From the NCBI RefSeq assembly GCF_003751945.1, contig NZ_RJKL01000001.1:5580001-5644000 (forward strand): a stretch of DNA of 64,000 nucleotides, read 5' to 3'. This DNA is from Couchioplanes caeruleus. GTDB lineage: Bacteria > Actinomycetota > Actinomycetes > Mycobacteriales > Micromonosporaceae. The stretch's first letter is position 1. Every line of letters starts with the position of its first letter. The position numbers and the translations under genes were made by a program. The notes beneath the pieces were generated by a model. The model made no database searches. It worked only from the letters and a program-made list of their open reading frames with translations, and had not been told where the DNA came from. Shown in pieces: positions 24,119 to 32,673 of this stretch.

Positions 24119-24829
24119 GTGGCGGCCCTACTGCTGACGCTCGCGAGCGGATGCGGGCCGCTACGCGCCGCGCGGATCGGCATGGACCCGGCGGGCACCG
24201 AGCCGGCGCCGCCGACGGTGGTCACCCTCGGCGACTCGGTGCCGGCCGGAACCGGATGCGGCTGCACCGCGTTCCCGGACCTGTACGCCCAGCACGAGCA
24301 CGCCGTCTCGGTCAACCTGGCCGAGGCCGGCCTGACCTCGGCCGACGTCCGCGCCCAGCTCGAGGATCCACAGGTTCGCGACTCCCTGCGGCAGACCAGC
24401 GAAGTGCTGCTCATGGTGGGCGCCAACGACGTGGCCGACACATTCACCGACCCGCAGGCCGTCGCCGCGGCGGCGGCCGAGCTCCACACCAACATCCGAG
24501 CGACGCTCGACGCCATCCAGAGGATCCACCCCACCACCGTGATCGTGCTCGGCTACTGGAACGTCGTCCGCGACGGCGAGGCGGGCGTCTCCGAGTACGG
24601 CGCGACCGGGGTGAAGGCTTCCGCCGAAACGACGGACGCCATCAACGACGAGCTGGCCGCGGCCGCCGAAGCGGGCGGTGCCACCTATGTATCCACGGAC
24701 CCGGCTTTTCACGGGGCCGACGGAGAGAAGGACCCGACCGCCCTCTTGATCGCCGACGGCGACCACCCGGACGCCGCCGGCCACACGGCGATCGCCCAGC
24801 TCATCCCGCCGATGGGCGCCACCTCCTAG
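24119..24829 (+). CDS. SGNH/GDSL hydrolase lipoprotein
   Basis: About 236 residues from GTG 24119; a CTG nine bases earlier would lengthen the signal peptide. The lipobox LASGC gives C12. SGNH blocks are clear: block I TLGDSVPAG (Ser40), a block III-like MVGANDVAD, and block V DGDHPDAAGH with the Asp-x-x-His pair. Such enzymes are extracytoplasmic esterases or lipases. The gene starts 6 bases after the esterase stop, so it is the third gene of the operon opposite lysX, a second surface esterase in the same unit. Confidence 0.85.
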   Translation: MAALLLTLASGCGPLRAARIGMDPAGTEPAPPTVVTLGDSVPAGTGCGCTAFPDLYAQHEHAVSVNLAEAGLTSADVRAQLEDPQVRDSLRQTSEVLLMVGANDVADTFTDPQAVAAAAAELHTNIRATLDAIQRIHPTTVIVLGYWNVVRDGEAGVSEYGATGVKASAETTDAINDELAAAAEAGGATYVSTDPAFHGADGEKDPTALLIADGDHPDAAGHTAIAQLIPPMGATS

Positions 24830-24909
24830 CCACGTTGGCGGGACCCGGAATCCCCGCACGTCGGACCAGGGCCCAAGCCCTTTTCGGGTAAGCCATAGGC
24901 AGCAGCCAG

Positions 24910-25107
24910 TCACCCACCTGCAGGGGATCGCCCGACAAATGCAAGAAGATGTTCCGCCACGATGCCGGCGACGGCCAGGTCCGGCCGACCCGCGGTCTTG
25001 TGGCCGGCCATATGGGCGATGGTCGTGCGCCCGGGATGATCTGCGAGCCAGTCGGCGTAGGGATAGTCCGGTGCACCGGCGGATTGAAGTACGACGACAG
25101 ACGACAT
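24910..25107 (-). CDS. Truncated ATP-grasp-like N-terminal fragment (65 aa)
   Basis: The ORF begins MSSVVVLQSAGAPDYPYADW, like the first strand and loop of the pre-ATP-grasp domain of carboxylase-type ligases, then ends after 65 residues with AEHLLAFVGRSPAGG. A working ATP-grasp ligase needs about 350-400 residues, so this is a truncated gene or a join of two fragments. It starts 13 bases after the GNAT gene stop and would be co-transcribed with it. The CCTCC just upstream is not a ribosome site in this orientation. Confidence 0.4.
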   Translation of the reverse strand: MSSVVVLQSAGAPDYPYADWLADHPGRTTIAHMAGHKTAGRPDLAVAGIVAEHLLAFVGRSPAGG

Positions 25108-25120
25108 GGCAGGAGGATCG

Positions 25121-25591
25121 TTAGCGTGTGCGCTTGAGGTAGTACTTCACCGGGTGGTCGGTCGTGAAGCCCTCGGATTCGTACAGGGCCTGGGCGGACG
25201 TGTTGTCCGCCGCGGTGTCGAGGGTGACCCGGACCGCGCCCGCGGCGGCTGCCTGGTCCACGACCGCCCGGAGCAGTGTCCGGCCGACGCCGCCACGGCG
25301 AGCGTCCGGACGGACGAAGAGGTCGTTGAGGACCCACACCGGCGCCATCGAGACGGAGGAGAAGGTCGGATAGACCTGGGTGAAACCGACCCATTCGCCG
25401 GCGCGGCGGGCGAGCAGAACGATGCTTTCTTTCCGGGTCAGGCGCTGTCGGAGAAACTCCCGGGCTTCGTCCAGTGTGGCCTGGCGACCGTAGAAGTCGA
25501 GATAGCCGGTGAAGAGGTCGGCAGCCGCATCGATGTCCTCGACGTCGACTTGGACGACCGTGAGGCCTTCAGCGATATCGGTGAAATTCAT
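25121..25591 (-). CDS. GNAT-family N-acetyltransferase
   Basis: 156 residues from ATG 25591, chosen because CAGGAGAGG sits just upstream. The GNAT core is clear: a strand WVLNDLFVRPDARRGG, the acetyl-CoA pyrophosphate loop RRGGVGRTLL (Q/RxxGxG/A form), and the C-terminal NTSAQALYESEGF typical of motif B. The substrate is unknown. It borders a decaying biosynthetic locus and diverges from the cupin gene, so it may have belonged to the same pathway. Confidence 0.85.
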   Translation of the reverse strand: MNFTDIAEGLTVVQVDVEDIDAAADLFTGYLDFYGRQATLDEAREFLRQRLTRKESIVLLARRAGEWVGFTQVYPTFSSVSMAPVWVLNDLFVRPDARRGGVGRTLLRAVVDQAAAAGAVRVTLDTAADNTSAQALYESEGFTTDHPVKYYLKRTR

Positions 25592-25734
25592 TGACCTCTC
25601 CTGAATCTGGTAATTCCCCGTCAAGATTGGCATCGTCGCCTACCGTTTGCGACTCGACGCTGCCACCTGTCGGGTCGTGCACAATACCATGATCATGCGC
25701 ACCGCGCGGTACCTCCCCAATGGATCGTCAGCGC

Positions 25735-25749
25735 TTGGCATATTGCCAA
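25735..25749. promoter_or_regulatory. Palindromic operator candidate TTGGCA-N3-TGCCAA
   Basis: A perfect 6-bp inverted repeat with a TAT spacer, in the 320-base divergent region between the GNAT gene (minus) and the cupin gene (plus). It is well placed to control both. No regulator gene is adjacent. Confidence 0.45.
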
Positions 25750-25914
25750 TTCAGGACGCCGTCAGAGCCGTTACGAGGGGTCGTATCGCAAAGCGTTGAC
25801 TCTCGGTGATCATATCGTCATTGTTCGACGTTCCCCGAGGTTGCCCGGGGCCTTCACCAGTGCTGCGATTCGACTCTTCGATCAACGCGTCCACTGATGC
25901 CCGTGGAGGTATGT

Positions 25915-26322
25915 GTGATTATTCGTTCGCTGAACCGCTCGCGAATGTCAGCCGAATACGACATGAAGCTGCAGTCGCTGCTGCCCTCGTCCGACATTCC
26001 CGGAATCCCGTTCGGTTCGGTGTTCGGAAGCGTCCCCCCGGGCGAGACGTCGAAGCGGCACACCCATCAGGACGGTGAGGTCTTCATCGTCCTGCGTGGT
26101 CGCGCCTTCGTCGGCCTCGGCGACGAGGAGCACGAGATCACCGTTGGTGACGTCTGCTACCTGACGCCCTTCCGGATGCACTGGATCCGCAACGAGGCCG
26201 ACGAGCCGTTCGACCTGGTGTCGCTCTACCGGGAAGACCCCGGCACGGTGGTGGCCGAGCTGGCGAACCAGGCGCCCGGGCGCTGCTGGCCGAGCGTGCC
26301 GTTGTCTTCTGCCCGCCGGTGA
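25915..26322 (+). CDS. Cupin domain protein, probably the N-terminus of a broken cupin::MetRS-like gene
   Basis: 135 residues from GTG 25915, preceded by GGAGG. A single-domain cupin with the metal-binding pattern: SVPPGETSKRHTHQDGEVFI (His/His/Glu of motif 1), GDVCYLTPFRMHWIRN (motif 2, His). After the cupin the frame reads ELANQAPGRCWPSV and stops. A shift of one frame at about 26280 instead gives APGRALLAERAVVFCPPVTP, a natural MetRS N-terminus. The sequence therefore suggests the cupin and the synthetase-like protein were one polypeptide before a frameshift. Confidence 0.7.
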   Translation: MIIRSLNRSRMSAEYDMKLQSLLPSSDIPGIPFGSVFGSVPPGETSKRHTHQDGEVFIVLRGRAFVGLGDEEHEITVGDVCYLTPFRMHWIRNEADEPFDLVSLYREDPGTVVAELANQAPGRCWPSVPLSSARR

Positions 26323-27734
26323 CTCCGAACGGTGGCTTGCACCTCGGGCACCTGGCCGGTCCGTACGTCCGTGCCGACGCCTTCGTCCGGGCCATGCGAT
26401 CGGCTGGCCGTCCGGCCGAGCTCATCACCGGCACGGACGACCACCAGTCCCACGTCGCGGTCACCGTCCGACGCAACGGGGTGACGCCCGAGCAGGTCAA
26501 CCACGAGCGGACCGCCGAGATACGACGGACGCTCGCCGCCGCCGGCGTCACGCCGGATCTCTTCACCGTCCCTCATCACGACCCGGCCCACGGTCAGCGC
26601 GCGAACACGCTGCTGAGTCGCCTGGCCGGTATGGCGGAGGTGTCGGAAGTGGACCGCTGCTGGTCACCGGAGCGGGTCATATGCCAGGCTCCGGCCGACG
26701 GCATACTGCGCGAACTGTTCGGCTTCGCTCTTCCAGGGCTGGGCCGGTGGCGGTTGCCGGGCATGCGGCGCCGAGGCGGACGGCGAAATCTGCGAGGCGT
26801 GCGGAACCCCCAACCGGACGATCGAGCTGCGCGATCCCTTCTGCACGGTGTGTCGTGGTCCTGCGGGAGCCCGCACCGAGTCCGCGCTGGAACTCGACGT
26901 TCCGTCGCTCCTGCCGCGGTTGCGGGAATATCACCACGCCTTGATGCCGCCCGCAGTCGCGATGCCGACGCTCCCGGCACCGAGACCGTACTTTTCATGG
27001 GTCTGGACAACATGTACTACTACACCGTCGTGCTTCCGGCCGTGGCGATCCTCCTCGGCGACGACAAGCTCCTGCCGGACACGATGGTGACCAACCAGTT
27101 CCTCCACCTCGACGCCGCGAAGTTTTCCACCAGCCGCCGCCACGCCGTCTGGGCCGACGAGTCCTTGGCGTTGAACAGCGCGGACACGGTCCGGGCCGCA
27201 CTTCTGCGGGAGGCACCTGAGGGGCGCGTCACGTCGATCTCCGACGAGCGGGCCCGTGGCCGCATCACCGATCAACTTGCCGTGGCCGTCGAGGAGTGGC
27301 AGGCCGGGCTGGAGAAGCTGGCGGCGTCGATCGGCAACGTGGTTCCCGGAACCGGTGCGTGGACTCCGACCCACCGGGAGGTGTACCGATTCCTGAACTC
27401 GGTCACCGAGCAGGCGGACGGCGTTCTCCTTCCCGGCGCCTTCAACGGTCGGGCATATGTCCGCCTACTCGACACCCTGGTCGAACGTCTGCGTGAGTTC
27501 GCCGCGGCGGATGCCGCGATGCGAGGTGACGCCGACCAAGCGGAGGAGACGCGGACTAGCGAAGCCCTGCAGTTCCTCTGCGCCAAGGTGGTCGCCGCAC
27601 TGGTCTGGCCGATCATGTCAGCCGCCGCGGCTGGTATCTGGAGCTGGCTGGGTTTGTCCGGCGTTCCGGTCCGCGAGGTCTCCTGGTCGTTCCTTCCCGG
27701 CGGGACGCGGTGCGAGTACCACGACCAGGACTGA
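26319..27734 (+). pseudogene. MetRS-like class I tRNA-ligase paralog with frameshifts
   Basis: A MetRS-like enzyme. The HIGH box is LHLGHLAG, the KMSKS-like loop is KFSTSRRHAV, and FMGLDNMYYYTVVLP matches the MetRS core. A helical anticodon-type C-terminus ends at 27734. From about 26680 to 26950 the correct sequence lies in another frame: it reads YCANCSASLFQGWAGGGC, then CRACGAE, ICEACGT and FCTVCRG, four C-x2-C knuckles of the MetRS zinc insertion. In the nominal frame this becomes arginine-rich nonsense and the zinc site is lost. With the shift at about 26280 there are three frameshifts. Housekeeping MetRS is presumably elsewhere; this copy looks like a pathway enzyme that is now dead. 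Confidence 0.75.
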
Positions 27735-28830
27735 AAGCCGACGTGGTGGTCGTCGGCGCCGGCATTGTGGGCGCCGGCACCGCCGCCGAACTGGCGCGAG
27801 GAGGCCGGCGGGTCGTGGTCCTCGACCGCGGGCATCCGACGTCACGAATAGCCACCACCTTGTCCGGCGGCATGGTCCGCGCCTACGACCCCGATCCGAA
27901 GATCCGGGCATGGGCGGCCGAGAGCCTGCACACGTACCTCGATCCGAGCCGTTGGCCGTCCGGAGAATCCGAGGTTCGGGCCGTCGGTTCGGTCACGATG
28001 CCGTCCACCGGGGACGAGCCTGATCCGGCGGCCGCGGCAGCGGACCTGGTAGCGGCGGGCTTCCGCGACACCCACGTCCGGGACTCGAACGCCCTGGGCG
28101 TCGCGCTCGCCGGAGCGGGAGCCGTCGTGGAGCCGAGCGCGGGTTACGTGGAGCCGGCCGATGTGGCCGCGCAGTGGCTAACTCGGGTTCGCGAGAACGG
28201 TGGCGAAGTGCACCACGGGCTCACCGTTACCGAACTATTGACCGGTCCGGGTGCAGCGACGGTACGCACCGACCAGGTGTCCGTCGAGGCAGGCAACGTC
28301 GTCGTGGCCACCGGGGCGTGGCAGCCACCGCCGTCGTCGCCGAAGGCCGGCGGATGCTGGTCGCGGGACGGCGGGCGCGGTCGATCCAGGTGATCGCCGG
28401 ACGCCACCAGGCCCGGCAACTCCCGACGATCCTCGACCTGCGCACCGGCGCCTACCTGCGTCCCATCGATGCCGTCACGAGCGTCCTGGGTGCGACTCAC
28501 CCGGTCTGGGACCTGGAGCTACCCATTGGCGCGCCACCTGACCCTGAACATCAGCGACTGATCATCAGCCGCCTGACACCACTCCTGCCCTGGTTGCCCG
28601 AGGTGACGGTGGACCGGGTCGTGTGCGGGTTCGACGGCTATTGCGCCGACGGCTCACCGCTGCTGCAGTCGATGACAGCGGCCGCGTCATCGTCGTCCGT
28701 CCGTTCAATGGAGGCGGTGTCCGCATCGCGCCGGCGATCGCGCGGGCCGTCGCCGATGAGGTCCACCACCGGGTCACCACCGTGCCCGGTGTACGTGTCG
28801 GTGCGATCAGACCGAGACGGCGTGTCAGCC
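27710..28830 (+). pseudogene. FAD-dependent DAO-type oxidoreductase with two frameshifts
   Basis: Starts at GTG 27710, overlapping the MetRS-like gene by 25 bases. The FAD-binding Rossmann motif is VVVVGAGIVGAGTAAELARG, and VVVATGAWQ is the typical second FAD-contact strand. At about 28330 the homologous sequence moves to a second frame (RRMLVAGRRARSIQVIAG, TGAYLRPID, GFDGYCADGSPLLQS). At about 28670 it moves to a third (DSGRVIVVRPFNGGGVRIAP). No single frame encodes the whole enzyme. Members oxidise amines, amino acids or related substrates; the substrate here is unknown. The end coordinate is approximate. Confidence 0.7.
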
Positions 28831-29301
28831 GCCGTGGAAGACGCAGCCGAACTCCGCGCCGGTGGCCAGGCTCACCACTCCCGCGGCGGGGTCGGCGCTG
28901 TCGCGGACCAGCCAGCCGTGGCGGCGTGGCCGGCTCGGCCGGCGGGGCGGGACAGCGCGGCCACTCGGCGATCCGCCCCGTACGAGCGTGACGTCCTGGC
29001 CGTCGGGCTGCGGGCCGCCCGGTGACCATTACTCAGTACCTGTCCTACGTTGCAGAGGCGGGTCGCAGGGGTCGTTCGTTGGACCGGTTGAGCCCAGGGT
29101 CTCGGGTATGGCTCAGTGCCTGTTGCGCGCTACCGCCGCCGCCGAGACTCCACAACCGGAGGCCTTTCGAACGGCCAGTCCGGTGATCGCGAAGGTCTCA
29201 CCGTCCCGCCAGAATAGCTTCGCGGGGTAGGGAAAACTCCACCGGCGAACGGCGCCCTGAGCCCATCGATCGCTGCCCCGGCCGCTCCTAGCGTCAAGGG
29301 T
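28831..29301. other. Degenerate intergenic region
   Basis: No complete gene. On the minus strand 29113-29240 reads FPYPAKLFWRDGETFAITG with a plausible C-terminus, and 28860-29025 reads GWLVRDSADPAAGVVS before a stop; both lack starts and look like gene remnants. A TAGCGT (about 29289-29294) lies 7 bases before the ATG of the ABC ATPase and may give a leaderless transcript. Confidence 0.35.
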
Positions 29302-30081
29302 ATGATTTCGACGTCTGGAACACTGCCCCTCGCCGAACTCGCGCGACCCGCCCTCGAGGTGCGCGCCCTGACCCGAACGTACGGCCTCGGCACTGGCGCC
29401 GTACGGGCGTTGGCGAACGTGAGCCTCGCCATCACCCCCGGCAGCTTCACCGCGGTGATGGGGCCATCGGGCTCCGGCAAATCCACGTTGCTGAGCTGCG
29501 CCGCCGGGCTGGAGCGTCCCGACGGCGGTCGCGTCCTGATCGCTGGCGAGGACATCACGGACTGGGGCGAGGACCAGCGCGCGCGGTTTCGTCGTGAGCG
29601 GATTGGCTTCATCTACCAGGGATTTCACCTGATGCCCTACCTCACAGCGACGCAGAACGTCGGTCTGCCACTCACGCTCGCCGGGCGGCGGGTCGACCAC
29701 GACCAGGTACGCGCCTTGCTGACCAGGGTGGGCCTGGCCGATCGCGCACGGGCACTGCCGGCGGTGCTCTCCGGCGGCCAGCGACAGCGCGTCGCCGTCG
29801 CCCGCGCGCTGATCACCGAGCCGGCCGTGATCCTCGCCGACGAACCGACCGGCGCGTTGGACTCGGTCAACGCCCATGAGGTGTTGCGGCTGCTGCGCGA
29901 CTGTGTCGACGAACTGGACCGGACCGCGGTGATGGTGACCCACGACCCGGTGGCCGCGGCGGCCGCGGACCGGGTTGTCTTCCTGGTCGACGGCCAGGTC
30001 GCCGGTGCCATGGATCGGCCCACCGCGGACGCGGTCGCCGGCCAGATGGCACACCTCGACGAGCTGGTCGTGGCGTCGTGA
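29302..30081 (+). CDS. ABC transporter ATP-binding protein, MacB/LolD type
   Basis: 259 residues. A complete ATPase: Walker A GPSGSGKST (54-62), Q-loop FIYQGFHL, signature LSGGQ (156-160), Walker B VILADE (176-181) and switch histidine MVTHD. It is of the MacB/LolD type that pairs with FtsX-like permeases to move lipids, peptides or antibiotics out of the membrane. It overlaps the permease gene by 4 bases and heads a four-gene operon with a histidine kinase and response regulator. Confidence 0.95.
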   Translation: MISTSGTLPLAELARPALEVRALTRTYGLGTGAVRALANVSLAITPGSFTAVMGPSGSGKSTLLSCAAGLERPDGGRVLIAGEDITDWGEDQRARFRRERIGFIYQGFHLMPYLTATQNVGLPLTLAGRRVDHDQVRALLTRVGLADRARALPAVLSGGQRQRVAVARALITEPAVILADEPTGALDSVNAHEVLRLLRDCVDELDRTAVMVTHDPVAAAAADRVVFLVDGQVAGAMDRPTADAVAGQMAHLDELVVAS

Positions 30082-31433
30082 CCGGGCTCGCGCTCGCCTC
30101 GCTGCGGCATCGCGCCACCGCCTCCACCGCGACGTTTCTCGCCATCCTGCTCGGCACCGCGCTGATGGGTTCGTTCGCCTCGTTGTTCGCGGCCGCCGCC
30201 GGTCCGGTGAGTGAGCCGGACCGGGAGGCACTCATCACCATGGGTTCCGTGGTCGGTGGCTGGGGGAGCCTGATCGTGCTCTTTGCCGTCATCTCGACCG
30301 TCGGCATCACCGCGACGCAACGCGAGGTCGAGATCGGGGTGCTGCGCACCATCGGCGCCACACCTCGGCAGGCCCGGCGGTTGATCCGGGCCGAGACGCT
30401 GGTGGTCGCGCTGGTGGCCTCCGGCGCGGGCGCGCTGCTCGCCGCGCTGGGTGGCAGGGCGCTGTTGGCGGCGCTGCGGTCCGGCGGTCTGGTCGCCGAC
30501 TCTGTGCGCGTCGACGGTGAATTGGTCACGCACGCCCTGACAGCGGTGATCGTCGTGACGCTCAGCCTGCTCGCGTCCGAAATCGCCGGGCGTCGCGCGG
30601 CGCGCGGTCCGGCCACGGTCGCGCCGCGCGAGAGCGTACCGGGCGGCCGGCGGCCGCGCTGGTGGCGGGCCGTCGCCGGCGTGATCCTGGTCGGGTACGG
30701 CCTGGCGCTGGGCGTCATCACCGTCACCGTGACCGCCGACGCCGCCGACCCGTACGACGCCATGGGGACTTCTGGACCGGCCTCGATCGTGGTCGGGCTC
30801 GGATTGGCGGCGCTGGCGCCCTGGTTGCTGCGCTTGCTGGCACCACTCGGCCGACCGCTGCTGCTGTTGGCCGGGCCGGCCGGGCGCCTCGCGGCCGACA
30901 ACGCACGCCGGCGCGCGTCGCTGCTCAGCGGTGTGCTGGCCCCGGTCATCGTCCTCACGTCGGCCGCGATGGGGACGCTCACCCTGGTCGGTATCGACGG
31001 CCGAACCCTACCCGCCAGCGGATTTGACCCCGCCGTCGCCGACCAGATCAACCTGCTCAACAACGTCGTCGTCGCGATGATCGTACTGTTCGCCGCCGTG
31101 GTCGTCGTGAACTCGTTCGCCGCCGTGCTCGCCCACCGAACCGCGGAGCTGCGCCGGCTCTGGCTGATCGGTGCCACCCCACGCGAGATCAGGTCGTCGG
31201 TGGTGGCCGAGGCCGCTCTGGTCGCCGGGGTCGGCGTAGTGCTCGGCACGCTCGCGGCGCTCGCGACCACGGTGCCGTTCGGGATCGCCCGGCATGAGGG
31301 ACTGATTCCGAACGGGCAGCTGTGGCTGCCGCCGCTGGTCGCGGTGGGAGCGGTCATCCTGACGCTGCTCGCCGCCCGGTTGGGTTTGCGCTGGAGCGGG
31401 CCGGTGGCGACTCCGGCGCCGAGCTCTCGATGA
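30078..31433 (+). CDS. FtsX-like ABC permease
   Basis: 451 residues from GTG 30078. It has about eight transmembrane segments in two repeats. Each repeat has the FtsX core: VVGGWGSLIVLFAVISTVGI then REVEIGVLRTIGATPRQARR, and later VVVNSFAAVLAHRTAELRRL then WLIGATPREIRSSV. The IGA(T)P coupling sequence in both copies contacts the ATPase. There is no large extracytoplasmic domain. With the ATPase it forms an exporter, and with the following kinase and regulator a sensing/export module typical of antimicrobial response. Confidence 0.93.
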   Translation: MTGLALASLRHRATASTATFLAILLGTALMGSFASLFAAAAGPVSEPDREALITMGSVVGGWGSLIVLFAVISTVGITATQREVEIGVLRTIGATPRQARRLIRAETLVVALVASGAGALLAALGGRALLAALRSGGLVADSVRVDGELVTHALTAVIVVTLSLLASEIAGRRAARGPATVAPRESVPGGRRPRWWRAVAGVILVGYGLALGVITVTVTADAADPYDAMGTSGPASIVVGLGLAALAPWLLRLLAPLGRPLLLLAGPAGRLAADNARRRASLLSGVLAPVIVLTSAAMGTLTLVGIDGRTLPASGFDPAVADQINLLNNVVVAMIVLFAAVVVVNSFAAVLAHRTAELRRLWLIGATPREIRSSVVAEAALVAGVGVVLGTLAALATTVPFGIARHEGLIPNGQLWLPPLVAVGAVILTLLAARLGLRWSGPVATPAPSSR

Positions 31434-31446
31434 GAGACTGTCGGCG

Positions 31447-32673
31447 ATGATCACGCGACCGATTCGCTCGGTGGGTCCGATGCCGGTCGACGAGCGAGGC
31501 CTCGTCGACCGGTTCCGGCTGACCGTTGTGGCCGCCGCCAGCTTCCTGCTGTTCGTTCCGGCGCTGGTGCTGGCCATTCTCAGTGCGCTCGCGGTCGTAC
31601 TCGGTCCCCTGGGGATCGGCTTTCCGCTAGCCCAGGTCGTGGTGCCGGCCACCGAGCGACTCACCGCCCTGCACCGGCGGGTCAGCGGTGCCCTGCTGGG
31701 GCGGCGGCTGCCGCCCGGGTACGCCGCCACGACCGGCCGAGGCTTCGTCGGCGAGCCCGTGGTGTGGCTGCGCGACCCGCGGCGGTGGCGCGACTTCGCG
31801 TTCCTGGCCTTCTCCGCGACCGGAGGTGCCGTGCTGTCCGGGCTGCCGCCGCTGGTCTTGGCGACGCCCGTCACCCACCTTGTCGGGTTGGCGATCGACC
31901 CCAGCGGCGTCTGGTTGCTCCTCGTCGCGCTGAGCCTGCCCTGCCCGCTCATCTGGTGGCTGATAACGCCGCCACTCGTGTACGCGCGTGCCCGCGCGGA
32001 GGCCGGCATTTTTGGCGACGCACAGGTGGAGTCGCTGACGCGGCGGGTCGACGAGGTCACCTCCTCTCGCGCGGAAATGCTCGACCACAGCGCCGCCGAG
32101 GTGCGCCGGATCGAACGTGACCTGCACGACGGCGCCCAAGCCCGGATCGCGTCGGTGGGAATGAGCGTGGGACTGGCCGAGAAACTGATCGCGACCGATC
32201 CGGAGTCGGCCGCCGCGCTACTGCGAGAGGCGCGAAACGGCGCGGTGTCCGCCTTGGAGGATCTGCGCTCGGTCGTCCGCGGCATCCATCCGCCGGCGCT
32301 CGCCGACCGTGGCCTGGCCGGTGGCATCGAGGCGCTGGCGCTACCCACCCCGCTGCCCGTCGCGGTCCGCGTCAGCGCCCCGCCACTGCCGCCGCCGGTG
32401 GAGTCGGCCGCGTATTTCGCTGTCGCCGAATGCCTCGCCAACACGGTGAAGCATGCGCAGGCGGCGCGGGCGTGGATCCGGGTTGACCATGACGGTCAGG
32501 CCCTGCGCCTCGTCGTCGGCGACGACGGTCGGGGCGGCGCCGATCCGGACGGCTCCGGCCTGACCGGGGTGGCCCGACGGCTCGCGGCGTTCGACGGGGC
32601 CCTCGACGTGGACAGCCCGGCCGGAGGGCCGACGGTGGTGACGATGACGCTGCCGTGCCGGAGCGGCCAGTGA
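31447..32673 (+). CDS. Sensor histidine kinase (HisKA_3 type)
   Basis: 408 residues. Four transmembrane segments in the first 180 residues (sensor module with short loops), then a dimerisation helix with the phospho-acceptor His227 in RIERDLHDGAQARI. A HATPase domain follows, with the N-box ECLANTVKHAQA and G-box DDGRGGADPDGSGLTGV. The short extracytoplasmic loops suggest it senses through the membrane or via the ABC exporter. It overlaps the response regulator by 4 bases. Confidence 0.95.
   Translation: MITRPIRSVGPMPVDERGLVDRFRLTVVAAASFLLFVPALVLAILSALAVVLGPLGIGFPLAQVVVPATERLTALHRRVSGALLGRRLPPGYAATTGRGFVGEPVVWLRDPRRWRDFAFLAFSATGGAVLSGLPPLVLATPVTHLVGLAIDPSGVWLLLVALSLPCPLIWWLITPPLVYARARAEAGIFGDAQVESLTRRVDEVTSSRAEMLDHSAAEVRRIERDLHDGAQARIASVGMSVGLAEKLIATDPESAAALLREARNGAVSALEDLRSVVRGIHPPALADRGLAGGIEALALPTPLPVAVRVSAPPLPPPVESAAYFAVAECLANTVKHAQAARAWIRVDHDGQALRLVVGDDGRGGADPDGSGLTGVARRLAAFDGALDVDSPAGGPTVVTMTLPCRSGQ

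Noticed and set aside
25915-27734. Housekeeping methionyl-tRNA synthetase
   Set aside because: Frameshifted zinc domain, cupin neighbour and unusual short core; a cell could not depend on it.
28860-29025. DUF397-like short gene on the minus strand (GWLVRDSADPAAGVVS)
   Set aside because: No start codon downstream of the nearest in-frame stop and only weak resemblance; treated as a remnant.
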